Assembly: GCA_037102815.1 (NCBI GenBank)
Contig: BTPP01000004.1
Span: forward strand, 4,650,001 to 4,714,000
Direction of reading: 5' to 3'
Source of the DNA: Neurospora intermedia
Lineage: Eukaryota; Ascomycota; Sordariomycetes; Sordariales; Sordariaceae
DNA: 64,000 nucleotides
The notes under the pieces were generated by a model. The model saw nothing but the letters and a program-made list of their open reading frames with translations. It was not told the DNA's origin and ran no database searches. Shown here one piece after another: positions 34,672-46,941 of this stretch. Both the position numbers and the translations under genes were made by a program. Numbering within the stretch: position 1 is the first letter of the stretch; every line of letters begins with the position of its first letter.

Positions 34672-35348
34672 GTAGCGGATTGGATGGGGGAAACATATCT
34701 ATGGTTATCGCATACATGGAGTTTTGGGTTGCTTTCAGACTTTGGCTTCTGGTAAATATGTTTGTTGCTTGGGCTGTCTTCCATTGTACAATTGATGAGT
34801 AGAGGTAGTGTAAGTATAAAAGCATACAAATGGGAGGATGCGAGTAAATGCAGATGGATAAAGTACATACATGTTCACACACTCTTTCCCTTCTTTCACT
34901 CCTTCCTTCTGTTGCTCCCTCTCGTGACTGCTGTGTTGCTCTTTCCCTGCAGTCAACAAACCGACTACGGTCCAACATCTCCGACACCCTGCATGCGAAT
35001 GCCTTCTCTCCTCTCCTGATTCGCTGGCACAGATTTCGTACCTCGGAGATTTTCTGTCTGTCTTAGTTGGAGCATGTGAGGATGGTCCCTCTTTCCTTAT
35101 CGTTTCCTGCGTCAGATCAATTCATCCTGGTGACTTGCACTCCGTTTCCCGATCTATTCATGTCACTGGCAATCTCCTCCTCATGATGAAGGAGACACCA
35201 TGCTGCCGGTCAAGGAATCATCGCAACCATGTTCGCCTTCATATCTCATCAAGTTATCGCAGCTGAAGTAGAACGGGCGCCATTGAGTATCAACATATTC
35301 TGGGGCTTATGGAGAGTTATTATCCAGGAATACTGCATAAAATACCAC
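34672..35348. other. Gap between GT32 gene and tRNA-Val
   Basis: It is the 3' flank of the GT32 gene; no other feature is supportable. Confidence 0.45.
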
Positions 35349-35422
35349 GGTCCGATGGTGTAGTTGGTTATCACGTCAGTCTAACACACTGAAGGTCCCC
35401 AGATCGAGCCTGGGTCGGATCA
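35349..35422 (+). tRNA. tRNA-Val (anticodon AAC)
   Basis: A complete cloverleaf of 74 bases. The acceptor stem pairs GGTCCGA with TCGGATC (one G-T wobble). The D arm is followed by the anticodon stem TCAGT / ACTGA around the loop CTAACAC, giving anticodon AAC, which reads GTT and GTC valine codons after inosine modification. The T stem is CCCAG / CTGGG around ATCGAGC, and the discriminator is A. There is no intron. It stands alone, not in a tRNA cluster. Confidence 0.93.
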
Positions 35423-35427
35423 TCTTC

Positions 35428-35444
35428 TTTTGTAATTTTTTTTT
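35428..35444 (+). terminator. Pol III terminator of tRNA-Val
   Basis: TTTT at 35428-35431 and a longer T run at 35436-35444 follow the tRNA end within 22 bases, the normal RNA polymerase III stop signal. Confidence 0.8.
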
Positions 35445-37641
35445 CTGGCGGTGGACGTCTCCACTTTGTCCCCATTTCTCGTGTGGAATCGCCTCTCCCT
35501 TTTTATTTCGATCATGTTTGTCGACTTGGCTGACTTGGTGTGTGAAGCTGGAAGAGCCATTCCGCTCAGCGACTTGTAGATGCCGTGTACCAAAGATGAA
35601 GTCACTCAACTGCCTGTTAAGTTGATGTAACCTTGACAGATTCTCCTTTTCCGACCGCTGACAGCAATACGTTCGTTTATAGCCGCTCGAACATCGAGTA
35701 GTAGGTAGTTGAACCCTTTGTGTGACTACCCGTGTGACAAAGGAAGAGAAGCGGCCGCAAGGCCAGGAAGTTGAGAGGGTGCCGCGGCAATGAGACACCT
35801 CCCCGAGAAAGGGGATAACGTTGATTATAAAGCCACAGTAGGGCTAAACAGTGGCTTTGAACTGCAAGACGATGCGCCGCTTGAGGGAGTATGGATCAAA
35901 GGGTTCATACGCCTTTCGCTCGTGCGTGCTTGATTGGGAGTCAGCGCTTTCGCCCGCTCATCGCTTCCACCCCTCGAATTTCTCTTAACGTTCCTCGTCG
36001 GTGAACGGTAGCGTTCAGCTCCGTGGCTCTCGGCGTCGTCCGTACACGCTTGTTCGTCCCGTATAGCGAATGTTATCCGTTATCACCTTCGGAGGGGATC
36101 TCTCATCGCGATAGTACATAGATCGCCCCTGTGCCTGGGTGTAGGGACAGAGATGCCATACAAGCATCCATTGTGGCTGACAAGAGTGTTCGTTCGTGGA
36201 CGATCCGGTGGTACGTTCGTAGGCGGCTCGTTCGTCGGCAGCTCATTTGTCAGTCGCTCGCTTGTTCGGAATGCTTCGCCCATAAATGGGCTTCTCAGGG
36301 ACGGTTCGCTCGAGAACGGTTCGTTCGGAACTCGGGATAGGTCCTTCGTAGATAGTTGGATTAGGGCGGCTTGGCCGGAGATGGTTCGTTGACAGATGGT
36401 GCATTTGTAGGCGGGTACTCGTGGACATTCGGTCGTGCGTCGCGTTGAAAATGGGAACTTGATGCTCCTCGTTAATGTCTGTCCTACTGCTTTTTGTTAG
36501 TACTGGCTTATGAAGGCAGCGGAAACATTCATCGAGATCACTCCACACAACATTTCCTCTTTTTGAGATTACCCACTCACATTTGATTCAACTCCTACCA
36601 TCTCGGTGGCTTGTACAAGGGAATCGAAGGTGTATAACCGCCAGAAGCAGGTGGCCTAATCGTTGCCAAAGACGTGGGAAGAACAAGCATTTGCTTCCTT
36701 GCTTCCTTCGCGGCGTGAAGTTGGGGATGCGGAAGTCGTTGACGGCTGAATGGCGTCGGTAACGCCCTTCTATTTGCGAGCGCGTGCCGAAGTCACTCCC
36801 CATCGGTACGATAATATCTGCCCGCGGTAGCCTGTCTTGTCTGTCATAGAACGTGTCGATTCTACCGTTGCCAGTCAACCTCCGGCATCTCGCATGGCCG
36901 CGGGTAAAGATGATATGGGCGTCGCCAGCTGTACTCTTGGTCGGGAGAAGAACGCTTGTCCGAAAAGTCGTCGGTGCGGGGGTTGATCGTCATCGAAGCA
37001 TGAGTATAGGGCCGAAGAAGGTCCGATAATCGTGTGAAAAGACTTGAGAGGGTGTACGTAGATCGCGCTGGACATGAAGTCTCGTGGTGTTGAGAAAGGA
37101 GACTGGCGTCGGCGCTCGGGAGGCCGGGGAAAACCACAACACCGCTACGGGCATGGTCCAGCCGCTTGGCTGAACTGCTGTATGATATTGCTTCAACACA
37201 ACGGTCTTGTTCATCCTTAATGAGGCGGTTCTTGCGTTATCGTCGTACAGGTGAACGTCTGACATACCGACGTGCCAAGCTGCCGGATTCGCGGGTGTGA
37301 CCATGAGACTTCATGCCGCTTTGGGAGATATCAGCTGCAAGGGCCCTTTGTACCTCTTACGTTGTACTACAACTTCGGACATATGACTGCTAAAAATCAG
37401 ACATCGGCGAGATTTGGCCTTGGTATGCTGAAAAGTCTCCGTAGAAGAAGCGCCCTTCTTCTATTCCAGCTGCCTTCCTGGACCACGTTCTCATCAGTTT
37501 ATCCTGGCACTTCTAGCTCTCGCGACACCAAATCCAGACATACCTTGACACACAATCGAACACCCTGTAAAATCGGCTCGTGACGGGCAAGCGCACAGGA
37601 GGTCACTCTGAACAACAGCCCACGAGCTGCGAGCGGTGAAC
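35445..37641. other. 2.2 kb intergenic region
   Basis: There is no supportable gene. Between about 36180 and 36345 the words CGTTCG, GCTCG and GTTCG recur at short, uneven spacing, giving a degenerate repetitive feel (a minus-strand frame there reads TNELPTNEPPTN), but I could not define a clean unit. Confidence 0.4.
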
Positions 37642-38304
37642 ATGCGACCCAAAATCCTTATGATCCACGGTGGCGGCACCACGCCGGACATCTTCCGCAT
37701 CCAAGCCCGCAAGCTCGACGCTGCCCTCTCCCAGTTCTTCGACCTCCACTATGTCTCGGCTCCCATCGAGTGTCCCGCCGGTCCGGGAGTCCTCCCATTC
37801 TTCGCCGGCATGGAGCCCTTTATGAAGTGGATGCACGACCAACCGCCCGACCTCGAGGAGCTCGACACGTTCCCAGCTCTTGACGATATGCTCCAAGTGT
37901 TCCACAGCGAAGGTCCGTTCGATGGTGTCGTCGCCTTTTCGCAGGGTGCCAAAGCGGCATTGCATCTCTTGCGACACCTCGAGCGGGAGAGGGGCGGAGA
38001 GAGAGCGGTTGATTTTGTCATCACGGTGTGTCCAACCTGTCCATTTCAAGGGATCAAGGACCCGAAGGATCGAAGAAGCCCGTATGCGAAGGCGTGCTTG
38101 GAGCTGGGCAAGGTGCAGACCGAAAGTATCCATGTGCTGGCGAACGGCGATCCGTACAATTACGAGAGCGAGTCGATGATCGAGTTCTTTGAGCCGTCGG
38201 CGAGGAAGGTGTTCAGGATCGAGGGCGGACATCACATGCCGATGGATGATGGGTTCAATAAGAAGCTGGCGGCGATGGCGGCGAGGATCTATAATGGCAT
38301 ATGA
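37642..38304 (+). CDS. FSH1-type serine hydrolase, 220 aa
   Basis: A small alpha/beta hydrolase of the fungal FSH1 (family of serine hydrolases) group. Members are cytosolic or tied to secondary metabolism; physiological substrates are mostly unknown. The N-terminal strand is KILMIHGGGTTPDIFRIQ (4-21). The nucleophile elbow is AFSQG (98-102, Ser100), where the first position of the usual G-x-S-x-G is Ala. An acidic residue in ANGDPYN (Asp170) and the histidine pair GGHHMP (His197/198) complete a likely triad. The length is normal for the family. I start at the ATG at 37642; a GTG two codons earlier is not needed. It has one exon, no signal peptide and no membrane segment, and no biosynthetic partner lies beside it. 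Confidence 0.88.
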   Translation: MRPKILMIHGGGTTPDIFRIQARKLDAALSQFFDLHYVSAPIECPAGPGVLPFFAGMEPFMKWMHDQPPDLEELDTFPALDDMLQVFHSEGPFDGVVAFSQGAKAALHLLRHLERERGGERAVDFVITVCPTCPFQGIKDPKDRRSPYAKACLELGKVQTESIHVLANGDPYNYESESMIEFFEPSARKVFRIEGGHHMPMDDGFNKKLAAMAARIYNGI

Positions 38305-41300
38305 TCGGTCGTGGCCTCGGTGGCTGTGCGGGATTCGTGTCGAGGAGGATGATATCGGGGAGGGTCGTATAAAGGAGGACAAGAGGCATCGGGCTCGCTG
38401 GCAGGCGCTTTGTGAAACGGTGGCCGAGAAGGCTTGGGGGGTTGGTTAGACTGTGCGGGCGGAGATCGAGCGTGTCAATGTGTTAGGTGTTTGCGGCTCT
38501 TTTCTCTTCCCTGTCTCTCGTCGCGAACCAGTTCGCTTGAGCCGCGAATTTACAATATCTTCTTTTCCAGGGTCGGCGTTCCGGCAACCGTTCTTGAAGT
38601 CTCATCGCGCCGTGAAAGAACTGCTGTTATGGGCTAACGGGGAGACGCGATGGGGATTGTCGAGAGTACGCTTTCAAAGCATGGATGGGCATCGAGAGGG
38701 CTTTACGCGATGGGATACGAGGGAGCCGAGATCTCGATCGCTTTGTGCTTGTATTTCCTCTTCCATGTTTCACTCCCCGATCTCGCCTGTCTTCGTCATT
38801 CCCTACGTATCGCTGTATTTGCCCTCGGTCCAGCCCTCATCACTCCGCATGACCGCGAGATCTGGTTGTAACTCGTTGGCTTGTCTTGAGCGTCGAGGTC
38901 TTTGGAGTTTTTCTACGAGATTTGGTTCGAGAGAGTTGAGAGTGCAGCGCTTGACCGAGGGCACCGGGTATCCTCGTGGGGCGAGCAATCTTGGAACCGG
39001 TATGGCGAGGAGAAACTCTGAGCAAAATCTCCTGTCCCCTTCAAAGCATCAGCATCACTGTTTAACAGTTGTTATGCAGGGCGTGGAGGGCAGGGCAGCG
39101 ACATGATGATGACATAACAATGGGAAGCCTTCCTTCAGTTCATGGAGGGTCAAGACGAACAGATCGATTTCGGTCCTCATTCGAGAGTGTCTCTATTCCC
39201 ATGCAGTGTGTGCGATACTTATGGTGTTTACGCAGAAAGGCGAGGTAAGAAAACCACAAGTTACGAACGAGAGGAAAAGCAGCAAAAAAAGGGAACGACA
39301 ACAAAACGCATCAGGGGCAAGACATAAGCAAAGGAACGAATACTACTCAGCGATTTTTACACATCGGAGGCCAATGTTATCAGGAGAAGTGGCAGCTCAC
39401 TGGAAGCCAGTCGCGAGCGGTATCGCCCATCGTCGCCCTACTCGCTCCACTGTTGTCGTTCTGCGACAGACTGACGGGTTCCTCGACTCGATGCGTCTCT
39501 CACGAAGTAGGCCTCGAACGGCAAGAGGTAGGCCGGCTATTAGCGACAATGACGTCAGGGTGAGGACATGAGACGAGGCTCCATCCATCAATCACCACGG
39601 ACTTCGGTGGTTTCTGCGGTATTGGATTCGCGGGCGCGTTCTGCCGAGCGCGTTGTTCGTGCTAGGAAGGAATATGGATGGATGAACGGCGGGCACTGTC
39701 GAGTCTGCACGCCGCCCATGTGGTTCGGGTCGACTCGCTTGATGAGGAGCTCAGTTGGCAAAGGGGGGTTGTTTGCGCGCTTGTATTTCCCCGGGATGCA
39801 CGTTGCACGGGGCAACCCGAAGCATCTGCTCTCCTCGCCTCAGTTGAACTGATTTGCGCAACCAGAAGCGTGGGGAGTCCGGTGTCCCATTTGCGTTAGA
39901 AATCCGTCATGAAAATGCAAGATGCAAGTGATCTTGTTCAGAGTGCCTGCGGGGTAGACATGGCGCGCTGCAAGTGGAAGTTGGAGAAGAGACCGTTGGG
40001 GAAATTGGGGTAGATGAGGGGTAAGACCGAGGCGGACCCCGATCGGTGTCGTTACCACGCAGATACCGTAACAATTGCCCTAGTAGTGGCCACCGTACAA
40101 TACAAGTTCTCGGTAAAATGCATCGATGACAATGGGACTCTTTCAACAAAGAAAGGTGTATGGACAAGCGGGGGTTTTACCGCTTTGTATTTCTCATCGC
40201 TTTGTTAAACCGAGTGGGCATTGTCCGCAGCATGCAGGATTCTCAATTTTGCGGTGCATGTTGCCTGTGTAACAGTCACAAAGCCTTACAGGTATCTTAC
40301 GATGTGGGCAACAATGAATCTCGTGATGCCCAGGGGCAGCCCGTCTGCAAGCTGCTGCCTCGCACCTCCTTCGGGGAGAACGCATCAGGACCTCCTGTCG
40401 TTTCAGCAGCTGCAGCTGTAATGGGCCGATGACCTCTGGCTATTTTCCTCACTCCTTCCCTATCTTCCTCGCCTTTTTGGTGTTCTTTCTGTCTCGCGCA
40501 TCGCTCATTCAGTTGGGTGTTGGTTATTGCTCCATCTTCCACCTCACGGGGTCGCCGAGGACACTCGCACACGACCAGCCCGTCAATACAGGAGCACACC
40601 AAATTCTTTTGCGGCCACTTTTTATTTTGTTTTCCGTACTCTCAAACCCGTGATTGTGCTCTCTTCCGTATGGATCGCCAACGTCCTTGTTGGATCGCTT
40701 TCCATGAACCCTGCTCTCCTGTTCCCTTGGCTTGGATACCTTTCGCTTGACAGGACCATAATCGCGAAACAGAGTTTTTGATGGGATTAGGTTTCCTTGC
40801 TGCTTGGTGGTATCCTCCCCTCCTCCCCTCGATACACTCATTGCTAACTCCGACCTCCCAGCAGGTGTCCTTCGGCCCGCCGTTGCCACAAACCCCTTTG
40901 CTCCTATGTCGCCACCCGCGATGCCGGCCTGTCACGAGTCCCACGTCAAGTTACCGCAAGGGTGTTTGCCCACACTTCCCGGGCCGTGATAAAGAGCCTA
41001 AGAGGGCAGTCCCCGCATGGAAATTGGGTTGTTACGACGGGAAGCTCCAGCGAGCGGTCCAACGATCAACGCATACCTCACTACCCACCCTAAACCTACT
41101 ATATCCTCCTAGCAACTCCGTCGTCAAGCTGTCAGCTTTGCGGAGAGACAGAGACAGTTCGCGTTTCTTACGCCGCGGTCGGCTTCTCTGATTCGAATTC
41201 CCCTAAAGCCGCGAAGGATAGCCGCGACTCTCTCGCCACTTTGAGGCAGCAATTTCTTTCCCATCATGATTATTTGTATTAGTCTAGCTCGCTTGTCTGT

Positions 41301-43561
41301 TTTGTCAACCCTTGCGCTACTTCAGTCTCTTACGCTTGGTTGACATTGCTTGCTTGGTTGTTTCCAACCCTCATTCGCATGCGTCTGTCTAAGCCGCAAT
41401 CACATGATGTATTGCTCATAGTACATCGCTCGTCATTTCTCCATTGCTTCGCTTGTTATGACTCCTACGCGTATAAAATCCTTGCGTGGCTCTTCGTTCT
41501 TCACTCACTATTGTCTTCCTTTCGCTACGAAGCCGCCCGAATTCTGTGGCCCTAGCAAAAGCAGCCGATCACGATGGAGACAGCGACAATCTGTACTATG
41601 ACGATCGCAAGAATAGGCCGGTAGACCTCATCAATTCGTGTGGTTCAGAAGCTCCTCAAAACCCTCTCTCCCTCTCCAACCTCAAGACTTGGTGATGCTC
41701 ATCGCAGTCATTCTTCCCAACAGGACCAAAGACGAGCGGTCAAATTGCATACAGGGATCCAGACAAAGGTCAAGCGACATATTCGGGAGGGCGTTCAAGA
41801 AAAGACCACGTGATGAGAAGGGGTCTGATGGACCGCCGTCTTGATAACTTTCGGCCCGCAGCTAACGGACGTGGCTGGGAGCAGCTTTTCTCGCGATCGA
41901 CGTTCAGGAGATGAGTCTTCTCGAGACGCTGCGTTACAAGCCTCATACTTTCCACCCTCGCACAAGATCCGTGCCGGAGGAGTAGGATAGCATGATAGCC
42001 GCAATGACAGACCGAGTCCTTGAGTCACCAGCACAGTTGATGGTAGCTACGTCTGGTAGGGGAGTTGGGCATGCCTTGTCTGTATCAAGAGACCCGAGGC
42101 TGAAATGGGTGATGACTTCGGGTTGGTTGCTTTCCTACTGATCCGGTACGGCTGTTTTGGCCTTGATCATTCCAGTCTTTGCTTTCTTCGACTTCCTCGG
42201 ATGCTGGCCGTCTTCTCTACAACTGGTACAGAACAAGTGTTTCAAGCACGTTGACTCCCCAAGTCCTCCTCTTTTGTCCTTCTACTTGGCTGTGGTTTGC
42301 TCTGCCTTTGCAATGCTCGGCTTGTCTACTTTCCACCATTGGAAAGTATGCTGTTTCCCAAGTACTATATAGCTGCTTGGCTGTCATGTTCTTTCAGTTC
42401 CTGACTAGAATCAGCTGCCGCCGCGCTAGATGGCCTCCTGGGGGCAGTTCCAGCTTGCACTAAGTTCGGCAAAACACTGCAACGACAGCAAGGCGCCAGA
42501 GACTTGTCGGCAACTACCATCGAGCTTGGGAGAACACAGTCAAGAAAGTCTTCTTCATTTCTGCGCAGGCAAGTTGATGGACATAATGACCGATGTGTCA
42601 TGACAAGAGTGTCGGTGACGATAGCGGGGGAGGCCGAATGGTCCGGTCAACCGACTATGTGCAGGTTGCAGCCCATGTTTCAGCATATATCAGCGAGAAT
42701 AATACTACTTAGGTGCCTGAAGGCCCAGAAACTATAGCAGCAGGCAGTGTTAGTCGCCTATCGTGAACGGCGGGGAGGAGGTCCCATCGACTGCAAACCC
42801 AGCCCAGGTTGGATCGCGGGGCGCCCTGATACCACTAGCAAAGTCTACGACGAGAGGTCACCAATGATATAAAGCCCCGACTGGCCAGGCCCTGCGTAAT
42901 CGTGGGTTGGGGCAAAGAGGTCCTGTGGTTCGTCTCAGCTCACACGTCCATCTTGTGGGAGCCAACGGTCCCGTTCTCGTCTGGACGGGTACCCGATGTC
43001 CAAGCACTGGCGGAACACAACTTCAGCCCCCCTTTGACTGGGCGGCGCTTGTGCAGCGCTTGTACCTCGCGGCTCCCCCACGGGAATTTTTTTCTCTTCT
43101 TTTTCTGTTTCGCAACTCGAACTCTGTCCCCATTGGGGCCAACTCAAAGTTGCCCAAGTAGGAGCCGCTGCTTCACTTTCCACATACCCTAGAGCTTTTG
43201 CAGCTTCCACATGAGGATTATTCCCCTGCCTTCTCTCTTCACCAGTCCACACTTTCCTAAGCCATCCATCGAAACCACAACATACCGACAGTGGTGGATT
43301 CTCCTCCCACCAGAGAGAGACTTCCCTGTCCTCGGTGGTGATTCCACTTCCATTCCTGTACTGCCACGTTGGCACACTCACTTTGAGCGGACGAAGCTCG
43401 CGATTCCACGACTTCTTCCCTTCTCAAATCGAGTCTTGTTGGCTTCCACCACAATCGCGAACGACAAAACAGCCGACAATTGGTAGTCACTGTCGCAACA
43501 GGCCACTGAAAAGTCTCCCGTCAAGGCCTCGTCGCTGGATCTCCCACCAACCCCCTCCACC
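38305..43561. other. 5.3 kb intergenic region
   Basis: I see no supportable gene. The longest plus frame (38453-39106, 217 codons) has no motif and a composition unlike the real genes. The last few hundred bases before 43562 are CT-rich and probably form the leader of the next gene. A multi-exon gene with short exons cannot be ruled out by eye. Confidence 0.35.
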
Positions 43562-44647
43562 ATGGATTTCGTCGCGAACAACAACCCGCCGGCAGAAGTT
43601 GTGTACGACAGCTTCCCCGACTGGTGGATCACATATGTGGGAACACTGCCGTTATGTGTGAAGTGTGATCAGAACCACCAACATCTTCCCGGAGCTACCA
43701 GATGCCTCGAGTGCTTGGGAAATAAGCCTGGTCCCCTACGCAAGAGGGCCATGTATCGGATTGTGCATGAGGGAGGCATTTACTGTAGCACCTGCTACAT
43801 CCGTGAGGCCCCCGAGCTTGGACATTCATGCCCGCGATGCGCCAACTCCAGAGCAGCGAATAAGCTTCAACGGAAGCTAAATGTCTTGCTGGCAGCAGTA
43901 ATGAGAAGGCTGGAGATGGTAAACAAAGCGGTGGAGTCTGCTGGCAACGCAAACAGCCTTCTCGTCGCCATCGAACATGCTATGAAGGCCGTCACCATGA
44001 TACCCATCGTCTACGATATTCTTCAAACCGCGCAAGAGATCTTGAACGATATGGCTGAGCTCGATGCGACGAAGGCAGACGCCGCCACACCGAATATGCT
44101 TAGGGTCGTGGAGCAGTACCAGGATGTCAGAGGTTGGGCAAAGGATATATTTGTTTCCGCCGCCAGTGCTTGGCTAGAACAGGGCAATTTGAGTCAGGCC
44201 TTTTTACAGGCTTTATCCAACATCGACGACTTCTTGCCGTCGACACCGCTGCAGCAAGATGCGCAGAACCATCCTATTCAGCAGCGTGACAACTGCCCGC
44301 AAATTCCAGCCATTCAGCAATACAACAGCCATGCCGTTCACTCTGATGAGAACTACGACGCCGTTCAAGAGAACTACAGTAATGTGAAGCGGAACCTTCA
44401 GCCAGCTGCTTCCCAAGAGCATAACGAGGATCAGCTGCATCATACCAACATTTTCCACAACGAAATTACGAATGACGTGGCGCCTCTGATCATGCCCCAA
44501 CCGCCCGACCAAAACCCTCAGCATGTGGACAATCTCTTCATGCACGAGGACAATATCGGTCCGCTGATTGCAGCGAATGAGACTAGCGACATTGATGAAC
44601 CTCACCCGGACGACATTCTATTCAACCTCTATTACCAGAACCATTAA
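43562..44647 (+). CDS. Cys-module protein P1, 361 aa, unknown function
   Basis: I do not recognise a named family. Start context CCACCATGG is excellent. The N-terminal 100 residues carry eight cysteines in two C-x2-C-x11/12-C-x2-C sets: C32/C35/C48/C51 (CVKC, CLEC) and C75/C78/C90/C93 (CSTC, CPRC), a zinc-ribbon-like pattern. Residues about 100-230 look helical (LQRKLNVLLAAVMRRLEMVN, later IPIVYDILQTAQEILNDMAEL). The rest is Gln/Asn/His-rich and ends in acidic EPHPDDILFNLYY. The spacing C-x2-C-x12-C-x-E-C, with PG before the third Cys, recurs in three other loci up to 53.4 kb, so I take them as one gene family. Metal binding is inference; nucleic-acid or protein binding are both possible. Confidence 0.82.
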   Translation: MDFVANNNPPAEVVYDSFPDWWITYVGTLPLCVKCDQNHQHLPGATRCLECLGNKPGPLRKRAMYRIVHEGGIYCSTCYIREAPELGHSCPRCANSRAANKLQRKLNVLLAAVMRRLEMVNKAVESAGNANSLLVAIEHAMKAVTMIPIVYDILQTAQEILNDMAELDATKADAATPNMLRVVEQYQDVRGWAKDIFVSAASAWLEQGNLSQAFLQALSNIDDFLPSTPLQQDAQNHPIQQRDNCPQIPAIQQYNSHAVHSDENYDAVQENYSNVKRNLQPAASQEHNEDQLHHTNIFHNEITNDVAPLIMPQPPDQNPQHVDNLFMHEDNIGPLIAANETSDIDEPHPDDILFNLYYQNH

Positions 44648-45239
44648 TACAACCCGCTTTATGGCTGGACATTTGAGTTGTGATCCGCTTGTTTTTTCGA
44701 GAGCGGTATCATCTAGGGAGCCAGCATGATAATTTGAGACGCCGCCACAGGTGTTGCGGACTGTATGGATTGGGGGAGGAGGCGATATACTTACTGGGCT
44801 GGATGTACCTCAGCTCGATCAATGGTTAGGATTTGCTGTGGTTCGGAATATGGTACATCTTCCATCGTACCTGATGAGAGAGATACGGCTGTCGGTTATT
44901 CACTTGCTTCTACCTGGGGAGCCTATAGTTAGGCGTTTGTTGGCTCAGGGGTATACCCGAACGGAGTATTATATGACTTTGAGGTCTCTTTTACTACACT
45001 GCGGCTGGAGAACAAAGCTGTTCCCATCGTTCGTTACCTTCGAATACCTACATAGTTTGTGTATGGTTTCCTATTTTCGCTTCTAATACTCTTTCCTTGA
45101 TCCACTGTCCGTGATCTATGGTACTTTCCTACTTGTACGGTGATCTGTGAGATGGGAGAGCCTTTCCTAAGCGGTATGGCCCTGCAGCTTATGATCCGAG
45201 ATCATCAGCACCACGTGGAAGATCCGCTGGGAGAAAACA
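44648..45239. other. Gap after P1
   Basis: It is the 3' flank of the P1 gene; a 111-codon frame at 44751-45086 has no support. Confidence 0.4.
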
Positions 45240-45747
45240 GTGACTTCATTCTGCCTGGATCCCCTTGACACTTTCAGTCCAATATCACCCACCAACATCA
45301 CCACAGCGACCGTGAGCACCAAGTGGAGAAGCTCGCGGAAAGCGACAACAACATCCTACCTAATTATTCCGCCTCAACCCTTCCAAGAGTCTCAGGCAGC
45401 CATCACAAACGAGTGTCAGGGTGATCGTCGGCCCTTTTTGGACGGTTCGCTAGGGGAAGCCAACAACTTTATTCCGCCTCAATCCCCTGAACAGCCGGAC
45501 AGCCATGAGACAGTTTACGGCCTAACCCTTTGGCAGTCTATTCCAGGCAACCAACTCAGCGATAACCAGCGGGATGCGGCCGATCTAATTCTTTACGACT
45601 TCGACCCCAACTTCGATCCACGTGCCGCGCCTGAATGACGCAAACCAAAACAACAACCTCGCCCTTGATGCTGTACTTGAGCAGCAGGATGAAGTTGAGG
45701 ATCATCCCGACGATATCATATTCGTCAACGGCCATTTTTTGGGCTAG
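45240..45747 (+). pseudogene. Possible broken P1-related fragment
   Basis: An open frame runs 45240-45638 and stops at TGA. The neighbouring frame then stays open over the stop to TAG at 45745-45747 and ends in DHPDDIIFVNGHFLG, similar to the P1 ending PHPDDILFNLYYQNH. So the region looks like a decayed or frameshifted copy of the acidic tail of a P1-like gene, with no cysteine module left. The first part repeats the word IPPQ (PPQPFQESQ, PPQSPEQPD). An unrecognised intron could also explain the frame change. Weakly supported. Confidence 0.35.
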
Positions 45748-46941
45748 CAAGACAACCTGCTTCCGCAGGTGGACAACTGAGGTCTAACATACAATGGAGA
45801 GTGTGCCATTCATATATACTCCATGGAAATTCTGATTAAAACAAAGATGCGAACGCTCGATATGTTCCCTGGAATGCGTAGGCCAGTTCGAATATACTCC
45901 GCCTAGCAGGCAACTAGTCCCTTCCCCTGGACGAACTCCCAAGCAGACCCAAAATCCTGAGCATGTACAGGGACTATTGGTAATTTACGTTTTCTTCAAG
46001 TCTGCTTGGCGGGCCGGTCCATGTCTTCCTAGCGAATTTGTGCGTCAACATTCCGGCGTAGCTACAGAATTTTGCCCAGCAGAAGGGTTGAACAAAGCTA
46101 AAAAGAAAGGAGTTCAGCTCGACTTATTCCGCGCATCCTAGTCGACTGCCTACAATCGACTGTTTATATCGAATTTAAGAAAATGCCGAATAAAGCAACT
46201 GCAACAAGACAATGGACAGAGGCCGACAGATTGTCAACGAACAAATGCTCATCAAATCGGAATTATTAGAGACTCTATTTCACAAGGAGGCGATAATGTC
46301 GACATTGATGTGTACACGGCACAGGGCTACCCGGTGTGAAAGCTTTGGGGAGGCACGGAGGGTTTTGCTATTTCACTGTCCAAATTTGCTCTGGAGCGAG
46401 CCTCGGTGATCTAGCTGGTGGTCAGTTACCGCTGGCTTTGGAAGACTGCGAAGTCCAGAGACCTACGGCAAGTTTGCGACATCTACGTTATCTCTCTTTG
46501 ACAAAGTCGTTCTAGTCTTTGCTAGATTGCTTTACCCTCCTCTACGTTCCGTTGTGTTTGTTGTTGTCTTCCCTTTGGCCCAGTGGTCCCTTCATCTACA
46601 AGTTGATGAAGGACAGAGACAAAAGATATTGCCGGATTGACCGGTAGCCGCGCCGCATCTCTTGTGGACAAAAGCTGCGTTATGTTGCTCTACACTGATC
46701 TCTGCGCTTTAGGAATGTTCCGCCTTTGATCCATGCACTTTTAGCAGCTGGGTTATCAGGAACAGTCTAGAAGTAGACGTAAGTCGAAGCTTTTCTCCCT
46801 CTTCTCACTCCCACCTAGTTCTGTACTAATAAGGCCTACTTTCCCAACTCGCAGACTAAAGCTCCCGACTCACTCTTAATTACCATACAACTGCCGAACA
46901 CGGACGTGTAATATCAAGCCAATCACTGGAGGTAGCTGGCA
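45748..46941. other. Upstream region of P2
   Basis: There is no supportable gene; the last part should be the promoter and leader of the 46942 gene. Confidence 0.4.

Noticed and set aside
38453-39106. 217-codon plus-strand frame after the FSH1-type gene
   Set aside because: Cys/Ser/Arg-rich, no motif, and the start lies within the probable 3' flank of the hydrolase gene.
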